NCBI GenBank assembly: GCA_021778845.1
Contig: JAJYBU010000032.1
Location: 1 to 40,962, forward strand
From: Acidobacteriota bacterium
GTDB lineage: Bacteria; Acidobacteriota; Terriglobia; Terriglobales; Acidobacteriaceae
Reading direction: 5' to 3'
Length of the DNA stretch: 40,962 nucleotides
Shown piece by piece: positions 1 through 8,361 of the stretch (position 1 is the first letter of the stretch; each line of letters opens with the position of its first letter). The translations under genes and the position numbers were made by a program. The notes below the pieces were generated by a model. The model worked only from the letters and a program-made list of their open reading frames with translations, made no database searches and was not told the DNA's origin.

Positions 1-149
1 CGCTCCAGACAACGTCAGCTAGCCTATAAAACGAACTTACAGAGCCAATTCAAACGAAATCTCGTCACCGAACCATGCCGCAACTCAGCAAAACTGCGCC
101 TGTGGCCTCTTCTTCAACAAGCTCCTAACCAGCTTTCTATTCGACCCCA

Positions 150-206
150 GGGGGCGAATAGAGCGATGGCTCTCCGCTCTTTGGCCATAAAGCGCATTTC
201 GCCCCC
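150..206. repeat. Inverted repeat downstream of MBG lipoprotein gene
   Basis: A 9-nt arm GGGGGCGAA (150-158) is matched by its exact complement TTCGCCCCC (198-206). The 39-nt loop contains a second hairpin, AGAGCG (160-165) with CGCTCT (175-180). It lies 18 nt past the stop of the leftward lipoprotein gene, so it may act as its transcription terminator, although no clear T-run follows. The rest of bases 1-224 shows nothing I recognise. Confidence 0.45.
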
Positions 207-224
207 AGGGGGGAGATTGCACTA

Positions 225-1676
225 CTACGTCCTTCCGTTGCGAAAGCGCCAGCCGTTACAAGGGTTTGGCAGGTCCGCCCGTGTTCGGGGAACTCTATGT
301 CTGTTTCCGTCCGAAGACCATGTGTCGCGGGAGAGAACGTAGGCGTCGAGTTCGGCGCCGTTCACCATCGCAACCGCCCATGGCTGTCCCGCAACGGAGA
401 TCGAATGATATCCACTGCAGTCCATCTTTCCGATCCCCACGAGATTGTCCGCAGGATCGGTAAAGACCATGTAACCGCCCTTTGCCGCAACGCTCGACAT
501 GGTGGTCATGTTACTTGGCTCGAAGTAACACAACCGGTTTCCGCTTTCATCAAACACAATGACCGCCGAAGGAATGATGTCGGATGAAGAGTAGACCACA
601 CTTGGATTACCATCAGCAAGATCTCCGGTAACGTCATCGACTGCCAAGAGATTAGGAGTAACATTCATTCCGCTAGCAGAGAGAACCCCAGTCGTGCCAT
701 CCGTTTTTAGCGTGTGGACCGCCTGACTCTCGGCTTGTGCAACCTGGAAGAGCGTTCCCGTGGTAGGAGAAACCGCAAGCGTGCTCTGGCTTCCACTTCC
801 CAGGAATGCAAAACTCCATTGGTTGCCATACGGACCGCCGGGATGCTGGATCTCCCATGTGTCGAACCATGGTTCGTACGTTCCCTGCTGCCATTGCAAT
901 GTAAGTCCGAAACTCGTCTCCCCCGGTGTCAAAGAAAGAGTGATACTTGGAGTGAAGAGTCCGCTTGCATCGTTCAAAATATCCCCGTTCTCGCACCCCG
1001 CGCATGTGATTACATACGGAGATACAAAAAACTTGAACGTATCCAGTGCAACGTACCGCGGAGTGAGGCCGGTGATGGTTGGCACCGACGGGTCCACTAT
1101 AAGCTTTACGCTCGTAGTCACCGACGCGTAGTCTGTGGCATCTGTTGGCGTAAAGCTTACGAACAACGACTGCGTTCCCTGGGCGAGGATGGTCCCCGCG
1201 GCGGGATTGTAGACGAATGTTCCGGGTACGCTTGCCGTCGCATCGAGCTGAGTGCTGGTAAGCGCTGCACCGGCGATGATGTCGGCAGGAGTAGGCCAGG
1301 TAACGGTCGGCGTTGCCTGATTCACGACAAGCTTTACGCTGGCAGTTGCCGTCGTATAGGTTGTGGTGTCCGTTGGCGTGAAGGTTACGGAGAGCGTCTG
1401 CGTTCCTGCGTTGGGCGTAGCGCCCGCGGCGGGGTTGTAGACGAATGTTCCGGGCGCGCTTGCCGTCGCATCCAACTGGGTTCCGCTGAGCGCAGTTCCA
1501 TACGTGATGGCCGCAGGCGTGGCCCAGGTGATGGTCGGAGTGGTCGCGGGTGCTGGAGGAGGTTGCTTCTGCGCGACTCCACCGCCACCTCCGCTACAGC
1601 CGGTGAGAGTCATGACAACGCCCACTCCAAGCGTGTACGCGATAGACAAAACATACGCTGCAACGTTGCTACGCAT
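225..1676 (-). CDS. Exported MBG-repeat lipoprotein, C-terminus possibly frameshifted
   Basis: Predicted 483-residue lipoprotein. The N-terminus is a signal peptide ending in the lipobox LTGC (Cys27), followed by a glycine/proline linker. Two tandem repeats of about 76 residues (roughly 46-120 and 121-196) share the pattern TPT-TW-TPA-I-G-AL, QLDATAS-PGTFVYNPAAG and TP-V-FTPTD, which is typical of bacterial MBG/Ig-like surface repeats. The remaining 290 residues resemble a surface beta-propeller-like domain, but I cannot name its family. The start at 1676 is chosen because AGGAG lies 7-8 nt upstream and the signal peptide begins there; an upstream in-frame ATG at 1733 lacks both. The last 35 residues turn Arg/Asn/Pro-rich after DAYVLSRD, unlike the preceding domain, so a frameshift near position 320 is possible. 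Ligand and role are unknown; cell-surface adhesion or scaffolding is a guess. Confidence 0.75.
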   Translation of the reverse strand: MRSNVAAYVLSIAYTLGVGVVMTLTGCSGGGGGVAQKQPPPAPATTPTITWATPAAITYGTALSGTQLDATASAPGTFVYNPAAGATPNAGTQTLSVTFTPTDTTTYTTATASVKLVVNQATPTVTWPTPADIIAGAALTSTQLDATASVPGTFVYNPAAGTILAQGTQSLFVSFTPTDATDYASVTTSVKLIVDPSVPTITGLTPRYVALDTFKFFVSPYVITCAGCENGDILNDASGLFTPSITLSLTPGETSFGLTLQWQQGTYEPWFDTWEIQHPGGPYGNQWSFAFLGSGSQSTLAVSPTTGTLFQVAQAESQAVHTLKTDGTTGVLSASGMNVTPNLLAVDDVTGDLADGNPSVVYSSSDIIPSAVIVFDESGNRLCYFEPSNMTTMSSVAAKGGYMVFTDPADNLVGIGKMDCSGYHSISVAGQPWAVAMVNGAELDAYVLSRDTWSSDGNRHRVPRTRADLPNPCNGWRFRNGRT

Positions 1677-1920
1677 CGTCGTTCTCCTGTTCTCCCGGCG
1701 GCCAAAGTGTACTACTACTGGGACAGAGGACATCCCACCCTTGCGACAGAAAACATCTCAAGAATGCGCACGGGGATGTGGTCACGATCGATGCGCTGGT
1801 GACCGGTCGCCCCCCCCTCGGGTGGTGGTGAGTCGACGAGGAGCGGAAGGGTGACACACACCGAATCCTGCGCCCTTGTCAACACGGCGGTTGCGGCCCG
1901 CCACCTACATTACCCAGACA

Positions 1921-2202
1921 TTACTTATTTGCGGTTACTATTAGGGGCTTTCCCAGTTCATCAATTCGACCCAGGTGCCCTACGCTATATCCCCCGTCGC
2001 CGCCTAAGCCGTAAACCCAAATATCGCTAGTTCTGGTATCCACCGCTAATAGCCCTCCGTTTGCATATGAGAACTGACCGCCAGTTAACCCTCGGGCGGA
2101 AGCTACGCTTCTAGTCGGCTGGATCAAGGTGTTACCGGCGATCACTAAGAGCGCGCATGCAATCAGTGTGAGGATCGCTTTTGTGTACAGGTCAATGCGC
2201 AT
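1921..2202 (-). CDS. Small membrane-anchored protein of unknown function
   Basis: A 93-residue protein beginning MRIDLYTKAILT. One N-terminal hydrophobic segment (about residues 8-25) should anchor it in the inner membrane or act as an uncleaved signal; the remaining 65 residues would be periplasmic and contain DTRTSDIWVYGL and GHLGRIDELGKPL. I recall the MRIDLYTKA opening and the DTRT-DIW-Y motif from many small acidobacterial hypothetical proteins, so this is probably a real gene rather than a chance frame. Its function is not known. The ribosome binding site is weak. It lies between two other leftward genes of unknown role, with 98 nt separating it from the upstream one. Confidence 0.6.
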   Translation of the reverse strand: MRIDLYTKAILTLIACALLVIAGNTLIQPTRSVASARGLTGGQFSYANGGLLAVDTRTSDIWVYGLGGDGGYSVGHLGRIDELGKPLIVTANK

Positions 2203-2300
2203 TTGGTAGCTCTATTTGGTTTGTTTCCTAGGAGATCAGAGAATGCTGCTACTTGCTACTGGGCCCAGAATACGCATTCCGAGACAATTGCTCTCGTCGC

Positions 2301-3038
2301 CTACCGACTACAGGCGACGCATATTTCCCACGTGTCGTTCTCGAGCGAGAACGACACGAACGACTTAACTGTTTGAACCTTTCCAAAGAAGCCGGCTGTA
2401 ATCTCTGTTGGTACAAGATCGTACTCAATGGGCACATGCTTGAGATCCGTGATTCTGCTGGTCAGAATTTTAGGATTTCTGAAGTTGGCAAGCCGAAGTC
2501 CAGGACTGTGATCATTGAAATCATAATATTTACTGCGCTTCGCCTTCGCAGTAAATACTTCCGTATACCCTTGTTGATTGCTGGCGACTCGGATGTATCC
2601 AAGTTTAGTCAAGAACTGATTCATCGATGGTGAGTATGTACTCACAACGACAGCGTTATCGTTGTCCGCTTTGTCGTCTGGGTCATAGCAGGCGACGCAG
2701 GTGAGCAGCGTGTTATCGGCCGTAGTTTGATTAATTTGCTCATTCAGCGTGCTTTGCGCGATCGCCAGTGTCAAAGGGCCGACGGGCTTCGGCATATTTG
2801 CGGTACCACGATTGAGCGTGTTTGCCAGCGGTGTGGCGGCTTCCGCCCCGAGGCCCAGCGTCCCGATGTTCACTCCGACCCCGAGCTTTGAAAACGGGCG
2901 CATCGAGGGTGCGACCGTATCGACCGCCTGCGCCCGCAACGCGGGAGCAATCGATAGAACGAGGATCACGAGGAGAATGGAACAGGCGGAAAAGATAAAG
3001 AGTTTCAACGAATAAGGTGAGGCTGTAGTAGAAACCAT
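2301..3038 (-). CDS. Exported protein of unknown function, apparently chimeric
   Basis: A 245-residue protein with an N-terminal hydrophobic segment (about 11-35, ending ALRAQA) that looks like a signal peptide. Residues 47-75 (FSKLGVGVNIGTLGLGAEAATPLA) read like the first strands of an outer-membrane beta-barrel protein, but the barrel stops abruptly. From about residue 85 the sequence changes to a different domain: SPSMNQFLTKLGYIRV, an R-TDLK stretch, VPTEITAGFF, and a closing FVSFSLENDTWEI. This order resembles small periplasmic or lipoprotein domains in soil bacteria that have no assigned function. Two CVAC motifs (around 115 and at the very C-terminus) could pair or bind metal. An AGGAG lies 12 nt before the start. 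A deletion that fused two genes is the simplest reading; I cannot name a function. Confidence 0.55.
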   Translation of the reverse strand: MVSTTASPYSLKLFIFSACSILLVILVLSIAPALRAQAVDTVAPSMRPFSKLGVGVNIGTLGLGAEAATPLANTLNRGTANMPKPVGPLTLAIAQSTLNEQINQTTADNTLLTCVACYDPDDKADNDNAVVVSTYSPSMNQFLTKLGYIRVASNQQGYTEVFTAKAKRSKYYDFNDHSPGLRLANFRNPKILTSRITDLKHVPIEYDLVPTEITAGFFGKVQTVKSFVSFSLENDTWEICVACSR

Positions 3039-3922
3039 GGCAGTGTTCAGCTCCTGAGGATGGATTGTTCAAACAGTTCAATTTGCAATTCTTTGCCCAG
3101 CTGAGCATGACCTATGGCTGGTTGCTCCACGGACGCACTCAACCGTCCAGCGATGCTTCGTCCTGCCGATGGAGAACTTCCAGGACAAACCATCGGCGCA
3201 GTGGAAACTCCAGTCGCCCATACAGTACCTGCCTTGGCATTTCCGCCAGCAACACAGTTGACCGACCAAGGAACAGGGCAGCTACGATCCCCCGACCCCT
3301 GCACGTCCGGAGCCCAAAGTTTATACACGGCACACCTGACTACACGGATATCTCTTATGAAATGAGGCGCTCAGAGACCACGCTTTTGCAAGAGACCAGA
3401 AGTGACTGGAATTGACTTTTGTTGACATTGCCCCTTCGGCCTGTGAATTCTTGCGCCTTCGGTCCCCACCGCCTCACCTGCGAACCCAGCTCACGGTAGC
3501 CCCCGGCTATGGCGCCTCAAATCACACCAGACGCCCCGCTAGCTGGATGCACTGCTAGGGCGGCCGAGCGATTCGAGGAGTTCAAGAACCTGAAAGAGCG
3601 ACAGTGCGTGAGCCACGCAATCGATTGTGGGCCAGGAGCATCTGGGCGCACCTGACGGAGGAGTAGTATCACAAGCCGAGGCACAGGCTGCTGTTATCCT
3701 GCGGGATGGCCGGAGGTCGAATGCCAAGCTTCCCCGATGCCAACCATGAGGGAGGCGTGGATGAGGAAGCTGTTCACAAACGAGTAGCCCATCCGGACCA
3801 CAGTCAGGAATCCGCGCACACTCCCCTTTGGCTTTCAGGCTGAGTCACAGAGCAGATGGGATGGTATTTCCGATGGTATCCGCAGTAGTAGATAATCTAA
3901 GCATCTGATTCTAAAAGAATAG
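3039..3922. other. Gene-poor stretch next to tRNA-Asn
   Basis: About 880 nt with no reading frame I would call a gene. Short frames here (for example 3047-3328 and 3539-3727, both leftward) lack ribosome binding sites, and I do not recognise them. Positions 3860-3880 hold two direct copies of GATGGTAT. The 3' end of tRNA-Asn faces this stretch, the usual side for integrated elements, so it may be the eroded edge of one. No integrase can be read. Confidence 0.4.
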
Positions 3923-3997
<75 letters not shown>

Positions 3998-4039
3998 TCG
4001 CTTGAACCAAGCTGGCAACCGGGCGGTTGCTCTTCAACC

Positions 4040-4068
4040 TTTATAGCAAATACGCGAGGGTGGGTCAA
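4040..4068 (-). promoter_or_regulatory. Sigma-70 promoter of tRNA-Asn
   Basis: On the minus strand TTGACC (complement of 4063-4068) is followed after exactly 17 nt by TATAAA (complement of 4040-4045). The expected transcription start, about 4033, is some 35 nt before the mature tRNA 5' end at 3997. Confidence 0.75.
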
Positions 4069-4106
4069 AGAGGCGTTATCCTGATCTTCAATCACAAGGA
4101 GCATCT

Positions 4107-4685
4107 ATGCCACGCATCAGCCGACTGAATCGTTCCGAGGTGAGTCCCGAACTCCGCGGCATCTACGACCGCTTTCTGCACGACCGCGGCAATGTCCCCT
4201 ACTTCTTCCGCACCGTCGCCCACCGGCCAGAGATCATGCAGACCATGGCTGCGCACATGAATGCCGTCCTCAACACCGGAACCCTGCCCACGCGCCTCAA
4301 AGAACTCGTCGTGGTGCGCACCTCGCAGCTCAACGGCACCGCCTACTGCCTCGCCAGCCACACTGCCATCTGCCTCAAATTAGCTTGGACGCCCGAACAT
4401 CTCGCCGCCCTTGACGACTGGCAGACCAGCACGCTCTTCAGCGAGGCTGAGAAGGAAGCCATCCACCTCGCCGAGTCCATGACCCTTCACTCGCACGAAT
4501 TCACCGACGCCGACTTCGCCAGCCTCCGCCGTTTTTACTCCGAGGGCGAAGTCGTCGAACTCCTCTGCGCCATCGGCCTCTTCAACTACTTCAACCGCTT
4601 CAACAATCTCCTCCAAATGGAGCCCACCCAGCCCGCCACCGCCGAGGAACTCGCCGAAGCTGGCGTCCATCCCGTGACCGCTTGA
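4107..4685 (+). CDS. AhpD-like / carboxymuconolactone decarboxylase-family protein
   Basis: A 192-residue all-helical protein of the AhpD-like family, annotated in many genomes as peroxidase-related. The core region around residues 60-90 includes LPTRLKELVVVRTSQLNGTAYCLASH, with Cys81 and His85 at the active-site position. Classical AhpD has a CxxC redox pair, whereas this protein has a single cysteine in CLASH, so it would need an external thiol partner or use another chemistry. The C-terminal half carries the usual AE-EA-HLAESMT and FTDADFASLRRFYSEGE-VVEL segments. The start at 4107 is supported by AAGGAG 8 nt upstream. It stands alone, downstream of the divergent tRNA-Asn and convergent with the CAP protein gene. 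The likely role is peroxide or quinone detoxification in the cytoplasm; the substrate is unknown. Confidence 0.85.
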   Translation: MPRISRLNRSEVSPELRGIYDRFLHDRGNVPYFFRTVAHRPEIMQTMAAHMNAVLNTGTLPTRLKELVVVRTSQLNGTAYCLASHTAICLKLAWTPEHLAALDDWQTSTLFSEAEKEAIHLAESMTLHSHEFTDADFASLRRFYSEGEVVELLCAIGLFNYFNRFNNLLQMEPTQPATAEELAEAGVHPVTA

Positions 4686-4700
4686 CCATCCGTGAGTCAG

Positions 4701-5489
4701 CTACCGGTACAGCATCACCGCAATACTATATGCGGTGAAGTTATTGGTGGATTGAGCCTGGCACGCACCCACTTCCGCCTCGTGATATCTCCCGCTGGCC
4801 AGCTTCTGCTCCAGAATATCCGGAATCTGGTTCAGATCCGTCGCAGTGTAGCGCATGACGAACCACGGCCGCCGACTCCCAGCGTACCCCGTATCCATCT
4901 CACACGTCCTGCGCGCATTCTCCGTCGTGGGCAGGATTGAGACCGACGACGCAGCCTGCAACCGTTGCTCTACCGCACGCTCCTGCTGCGCCAGCGACAT
5001 CTTCGTCACCGAGCGGTCGAAGTCCTCAACTGCATACAACTGCCCATCCCTGCTCACCACACGGATCGCAATCGAATCCACGCGCGGGTCCAGCATATTC
5101 GCCCGATGATGAGGCGAGTGCATCCACTCCTCCTGAATCTGCACTGCGCTCGGTGCCTCGGCCACATTCTCCGAGATCACGCTGAAGCGCGCACCCGCTG
5201 TCTCTCCTCGCTCAGTCAGCTCCGGCTCACCTTGAAACTGGTGTGAGATCCCCTCATGCTCGGCCATCGCCATCGCATGACCATACGCAGCGCGGTACAG
5301 CGAGTCGCTCCACCGCAGCGGCTGCAATCCCCTCTGCGTCCGCTCCGCATTCGCCGCCGAAAACAAATATTGCTCAGCCACCGACACCCGGGCGCCAGGA
5401 CCCTGCATTGGAGCACACCACGCAACACCGCACCCAAGTACGAGCAGACATCCAGCCAGCCACAATCTCATAGATCCTGTAACCCACAT
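4701..5489 (-). CDS. Secreted CAP-domain (SCP/PR1-like) protein
   Basis: A 262-residue exported protein. The N-terminal hydrophobic segment (LWLAGCLLVLGCGVAWCAP) is a signal peptide. The CAP domain follows at about residues 30-160, with NAERTQRGLQPLRW, the two histidines of AYGHAMAMAEHEGISH, and the signature SENVAEAPS-EEWMHSPHHRANML. The C-terminal 100 residues, with two cysteines and FVMRYTATDLNQIPD, do not match anything I know. The start is either 5489 or the in-frame ATG at 5471; I prefer 5489 because the second has its AGGA only 3 nt away. It begins 25 nt after the glycosyltransferase stop, so it is likely cotranscribed with it. Bacterial CAP proteins sit in the envelope and their activity is mostly unknown. 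Confidence 0.87.
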   Translation of the reverse strand: MWVTGSMRLWLAGCLLVLGCGVAWCAPMQGPGARVSVAEQYLFSAANAERTQRGLQPLRWSDSLYRAAYGHAMAMAEHEGISHQFQGEPELTERGETAGARFSVISENVAEAPSAVQIQEEWMHSPHHRANMLDPRVDSIAIRVVSRDGQLYAVEDFDRSVTKMSLAQQERAVEQRLQAASSVSILPTTENARRTCEMDTGYAGSRRPWFVMRYTATDLNQIPDILEQKLASGRYHEAEVGACQAQSTNNFTAYSIAVMLYR

Positions 5490-5514
5490 CTTGAAATGAA
5501 GTTCCTGCACCAGT

Positions 5515-6273
5515 CTAGTCGGACAGCACCGGCAGGCGCTCCCTGTAGCGAACCAGCAAGTACAACAGCTTCCGCGCGCTCCAGTACCGTGGCACATAAC
5601 GCCGGGGCTCTGATACGCAGCGGTAAAGCCAACCCAGGTATCTCCGATCGGCCCACATCGGAATGCGCACCTGGTCGCCGCTGAGAAACGCAATTGCCGC
5701 GCCAACACAGTGGATTGCCGGTCGGTAGCTCAAGTTGCGCTTGAGATATAACCCCAGCCGCTCCTGGGTTCCGCCGCCCAGCGTCACAATCACGTGCTGT
5801 GGCCGAGTCTCTTCAATCCGTGCCAGCAGAGCCTCATCGACCATCTCTTCTGCCGCATACATCGGCGCAAGGTACACGCACTCCGCGGGCACCTCAAATC
5901 CATGCTCCGCAAGCCACGCCAGATTGCGCTCCGCACTCAGCGGGCTCGCCATAATCCACAGCACATTCCCCGGCTGGCGAACCTCCGGCAGACGCAGCAG
6001 CTCACACAGGTACTCCAGCCCCGACAGCCGTCGAATCGAATCATGCTGCAACCAGTTCCACACCATCACCATGTAGGCCGAGTCCGTAATGACCGTATCC
6101 GCATGCAGCAGTGCTTCGCGATACTGCGCATTGGATCCCAGGTCCTTCAGCGCCGGCGCAGCCGGAATCACCAGCAGTCCGCCAGCCCGCATCCGTTCGA
6201 CGGCCTGCGTCGCTGTCCCCAGAAAAAACCTGACCCCCAGAATTGTTCGTTGATCGCCATCAACCGGCGGCAT
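5515..6273 (-). CDS. WecG/TagA/CpsF-family glycosyltransferase
   Basis: A 252-residue protein of the WecG/TagA/CpsF family. Members transfer an N-acetylhexosamine (N-acetylmannosamine in WecG and TagA) from a UDP-sugar to a lipid-linked sugar on the cytoplasmic membrane face. Family landmarks are ADTVITDSAYMVMVWNWL near residues 58-75, a Rossmann-like segment ending HVIVTLGGGTQER around 160-173, and the C-terminal hallmark GAAIAFLSGDQVRIPMWADRRYLGWLYR-EPRR around 190-225. The length fits the family (about 240-260). It starts 3 nt after the epimerase stop with AGGGG inside the epimerase 3' end, so the two are translationally linked. Context suggests exopolysaccharide or O-antigen-type synthesis; donor and acceptor are not predictable from sequence. 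Confidence 0.9.
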   Translation of the reverse strand: MPPVDGDQRTILGVRFFLGTATQAVERMRAGGLLVIPAAPALKDLGSNAQYREALLHADTVITDSAYMVMVWNWLQHDSIRRLSGLEYLCELLRLPEVRQPGNVLWIMASPLSAERNLAWLAEHGFEVPAECVYLAPMYAAEEMVDEALLARIEETRPQHVIVTLGGGTQERLGLYLKRNLSYRPAIHCVGAAIAFLSGDQVRIPMWADRRYLGWLYRCVSEPRRYVPRYWSARKLLYLLVRYRERLPVLSD

Positions 6274-6276
6274 CGA

Positions 6277-7269
6277 TCACTTCCCCTTGGCGCCGGCTGC
6301 GATCTCCTGCTCAATCCACCGATAGGTCCGTTCCAACCCATCCCGCAACCGGATCGACGGCTCCCATCCCAGCTTTTCCAGGATCATCGTATTGTCGCTG
6401 TTGCGGCCATTCACACCCTTCGGAGCATTCAGGTCGTATGTCCGTTTCAGCTTGATTCCCGCAATGTCCTCGACGATATCCACCAGTTGATTAATCGTCA
6501 CCAACTCGCTCGATCCAAGATTGATCGGCTCATCGATCTCGCTCTCCATAATCATCTGCGTTCCCTGCACGCAGTCGTCGATATACATGAAGCTGCGCGT
6601 CTGCTTGCCATCGCCCCAGATATTAATCTCATGCACGCCGGAGTTCTTCGCTTCGATCACCTTCCGGCAGATCGCCGCCGGAGCCTTCTCCCGCCCGCCG
6701 GCCCAGGTCCCATGCGGCCCATAGACGTTATGGAACCGAGCCACCCGGCACACCAGCCCATAATCCTCTTCAAAGTGCCGGCACATCCGCTCCGAGAACA
6801 GCTTCTCCCATCCGTACCCGTCCTCCGGCAGCGCCGGATACGCGTCCGATTCCTTCAGCGCCACGACCTCTGGATTCGTCTGCTTCTCGCCGTTATAAAC
6901 GCACGCCGACGACGAGTAAAAAAATCGCCGCACGCCCTTCTCCTGCGCCGCCATCAGCATATGCGTATTGGTCAGCACGCTCAGCATGCACAGCGCTTTA
7001 TTGTTCTCGATAAACCCCATTCCACCCATATCCGCGGCCAACTGGTACACCAGCCCCACCCCCTCCGCGGCCACCATGCAGTTCGCCTTGTCCTTCAAAT
7101 CCAGCGACAGGTTCTCGACCCCCTCCGTCACCAGATACCAATCCTCCAGCGGCTTCACATCCACCGCTCTGACGACGTTGATCCCATTTGCCATCAAGCT
7201 CTTGACGAGGTGTCCGCCAATAAAACCGCCCGCACCGCACACGACCGCGGTTTCCCCTTTGAGGTTCAT
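6277..7269 (-). CDS. GDP-mannose 3,5-epimerase-like NAD-dependent sugar epimerase
   Basis: A 330-residue extended short-chain dehydrogenase. The NAD motif is GAGGFIGG (13-20) and the catalytic pair is Tyr152/Lys156 (YGWEK). Several stretches match plant GDP-mannose 3,5-epimerase: AADMGGMGFI (79-87), SSSACVY with Cys123, FHNVYGPHGTW, GGREKAPAAICRK with Lys195, GDGKQTRSFMYIDDC and GRNSDNT. In the plant enzyme the equivalent Cys and Lys perform the epimerisation. It would convert GDP-D-mannose to GDP-L-galactose or GDP-L-gulose for polysaccharide synthesis. ATG 7269 has GGAG 8-9 nt upstream; a TTG one codon earlier is less likely. It is the first gene of the leftward set with the glycosyltransferase and CAP genes. 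A related NDP-sugar epimerase activity is possible. Confidence 0.88.
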   Translation of the reverse strand: MNLKGETAVVCGAGGFIGGHLVKSLMANGINVVRAVDVKPLEDWYLVTEGVENLSLDLKDKANCMVAAEGVGLVYQLAADMGGMGFIENNKALCMLSVLTNTHMLMAAQEKGVRRFFYSSSACVYNGEKQTNPEVVALKESDAYPALPEDGYGWEKLFSERMCRHFEEDYGLVCRVARFHNVYGPHGTWAGGREKAPAAICRKVIEAKNSGVHEINIWGDGKQTRSFMYIDDCVQGTQMIMESEIDEPINLGSSELVTINQLVDIVEDIAGIKLKRTYDLNAPKGVNGRNSDNTMILEKLGWEPSIRLRDGLERTYRWIEQEIAAGAKGK

Positions 7270-7484
7270 CAAAAAAGCTCCAATCTAACCCAGGTCCGTA
7301 GAATCACTCTGGCGGCTCTTGTTCTCACCGCTCTTCCAACTGTGTTCTGCTTACTTGGAACCCTGAACTATCGAATTCGTTGTAAGGTCGCTAACTCAAG
7401 TTTATGTGTGGGGACAGCGATGTCAAGAATCACTGAGAATCCCCCATTTCCTTCCATTTCAGGTCTATCATCCATGCAGCCGCC

Positions 7485-8360
7485 ATGGACCAGACTCATC
7501 GACGACACTCAAGGCTCCGTTCCCTGCTGCAACGCGCCGCTCATCAGCGTCTTGCTCTCGCCGGCTGCATCATCCTCACTCTTTTCTTCCTCTCCGCCGT
7601 CTTCGCTCCCTGGCTCGCTCCCCACGACCCCGAGCGCCTCAACCTCAGCGCCCGCCTTCTCCCGCCCTCCACCTCACACTGGTTCGGCACCGACGAACTC
7701 GGTCGCGACGTCCTCTCCCGCACCCTCTACGGAGCGCGCGTCTCCCTCACCGTCGCCATCGCCGTCGTCGCCCTCTCGCTCGCTCTGGGGTCCATCCTCG
7801 GCATGCTCGCCGGCTTTTACGGCGGCTTCACCGACACCCTCGTCAACATCTATCTCACCAACGCATTCCTCGCCCTTCCCGGAATCCTGCTTGCCGTCAT
7901 GATCGTGGCCTTCCTCGGCCCCAGCCTCGCGAATCTCATCCTCGCCCTCGCTCTCGCCGGCTGGGTCAACTACGCCCGCCTCGTCCGCGCCCAGGTCCTC
8001 ACCGTCAAGCAGCGCGAGTACGTCCAGGCCGCCCGCTCCCTCGGCGCCACCGACCTCCATCTCATGCTCCGCCACATCCTGCCCAACATCCTCCAGCCGC
8101 TCTTAGTTCAGGCCGCCGTAGGCATGGCCGCCGCCGTCCTCTCCGAGGCCACCCTCAGCTTCCTAGGCCTCGGTGTCCAACCCCCCACCCCCTCCTGGGG
8201 AGCCATGCTCAACGACGCCCGCTCTCACCTCTTCGAGTCTCCCTACCTCATGTTCTTTCCCGCCCTCGCCCTCGCCCTCTGCGTCTTCTCCTTCAACCTC
8301 ATCAGCGATGGCCTCCGCGACTACCTCGACCCGCGCGCCCGCATCCGCGAAGGCCTTTAG
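7485..8360 (+). CDS. dppC: Dipeptide/oligopeptide ABC transporter permease, DppC type
   Basis: A 291-residue inner-membrane permease. After a short cytoplasmic N-terminus, a first membrane helix (about 25-45) and the loop APHDPERLNLSARLLPPSTSHWFGTDELGRDVLSRTLYGARVSL are hallmarks of the DppC/OppC/NikC family. Five further helices follow, with the ATPase-contacting EAA loop EYVQAARSLGATDLHLMLRHILPN near residues 180-200 and the closing LGLGVQPPTPSWG-ML. It would pair with a DppB partner to import peptides or nickel. The only DppB in the window lies on the opposite strand at 9372-10334. No solute-binding protein or ATPase gene is nearby. It reads away from the epimerase gene across a 215-nt divergent spacer. 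Confidence 0.92.
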   Translation: MDQTHRRHSRLRSLLQRAAHQRLALAGCIILTLFFLSAVFAPWLAPHDPERLNLSARLLPPSTSHWFGTDELGRDVLSRTLYGARVSLTVAIAVVALSLALGSILGMLAGFYGGFTDTLVNIYLTNAFLALPGILLAVMIVAFLGPSLANLILALALAGWVNYARLVRAQVLTVKQREYVQAARSLGATDLHLMLRHILPNILQPLLVQAAVGMAAAVLSEATLSFLGLGVQPPTPSWGAMLNDARSHLFESPYLMFFPALALALCVFSFNLISDGLRDYLDPRARIREGL

Positions 8361-8361
8361 C

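Noticed and set aside
3047..3328. 93-codon leftward frame in the gene-poor stretch
   Set aside because: Starts at GTG with no ribosome site, and the sequence shows no recognisable domain or hydrophobic segment.
5794..7902. 702-codon plus-strand frame across the glycosyltransferase and epimerase genes
   Set aside because: Arg/His/Gln/Pro-rich translation typical of an antisense shadow; the leftward genes have clear catalytic motifs.
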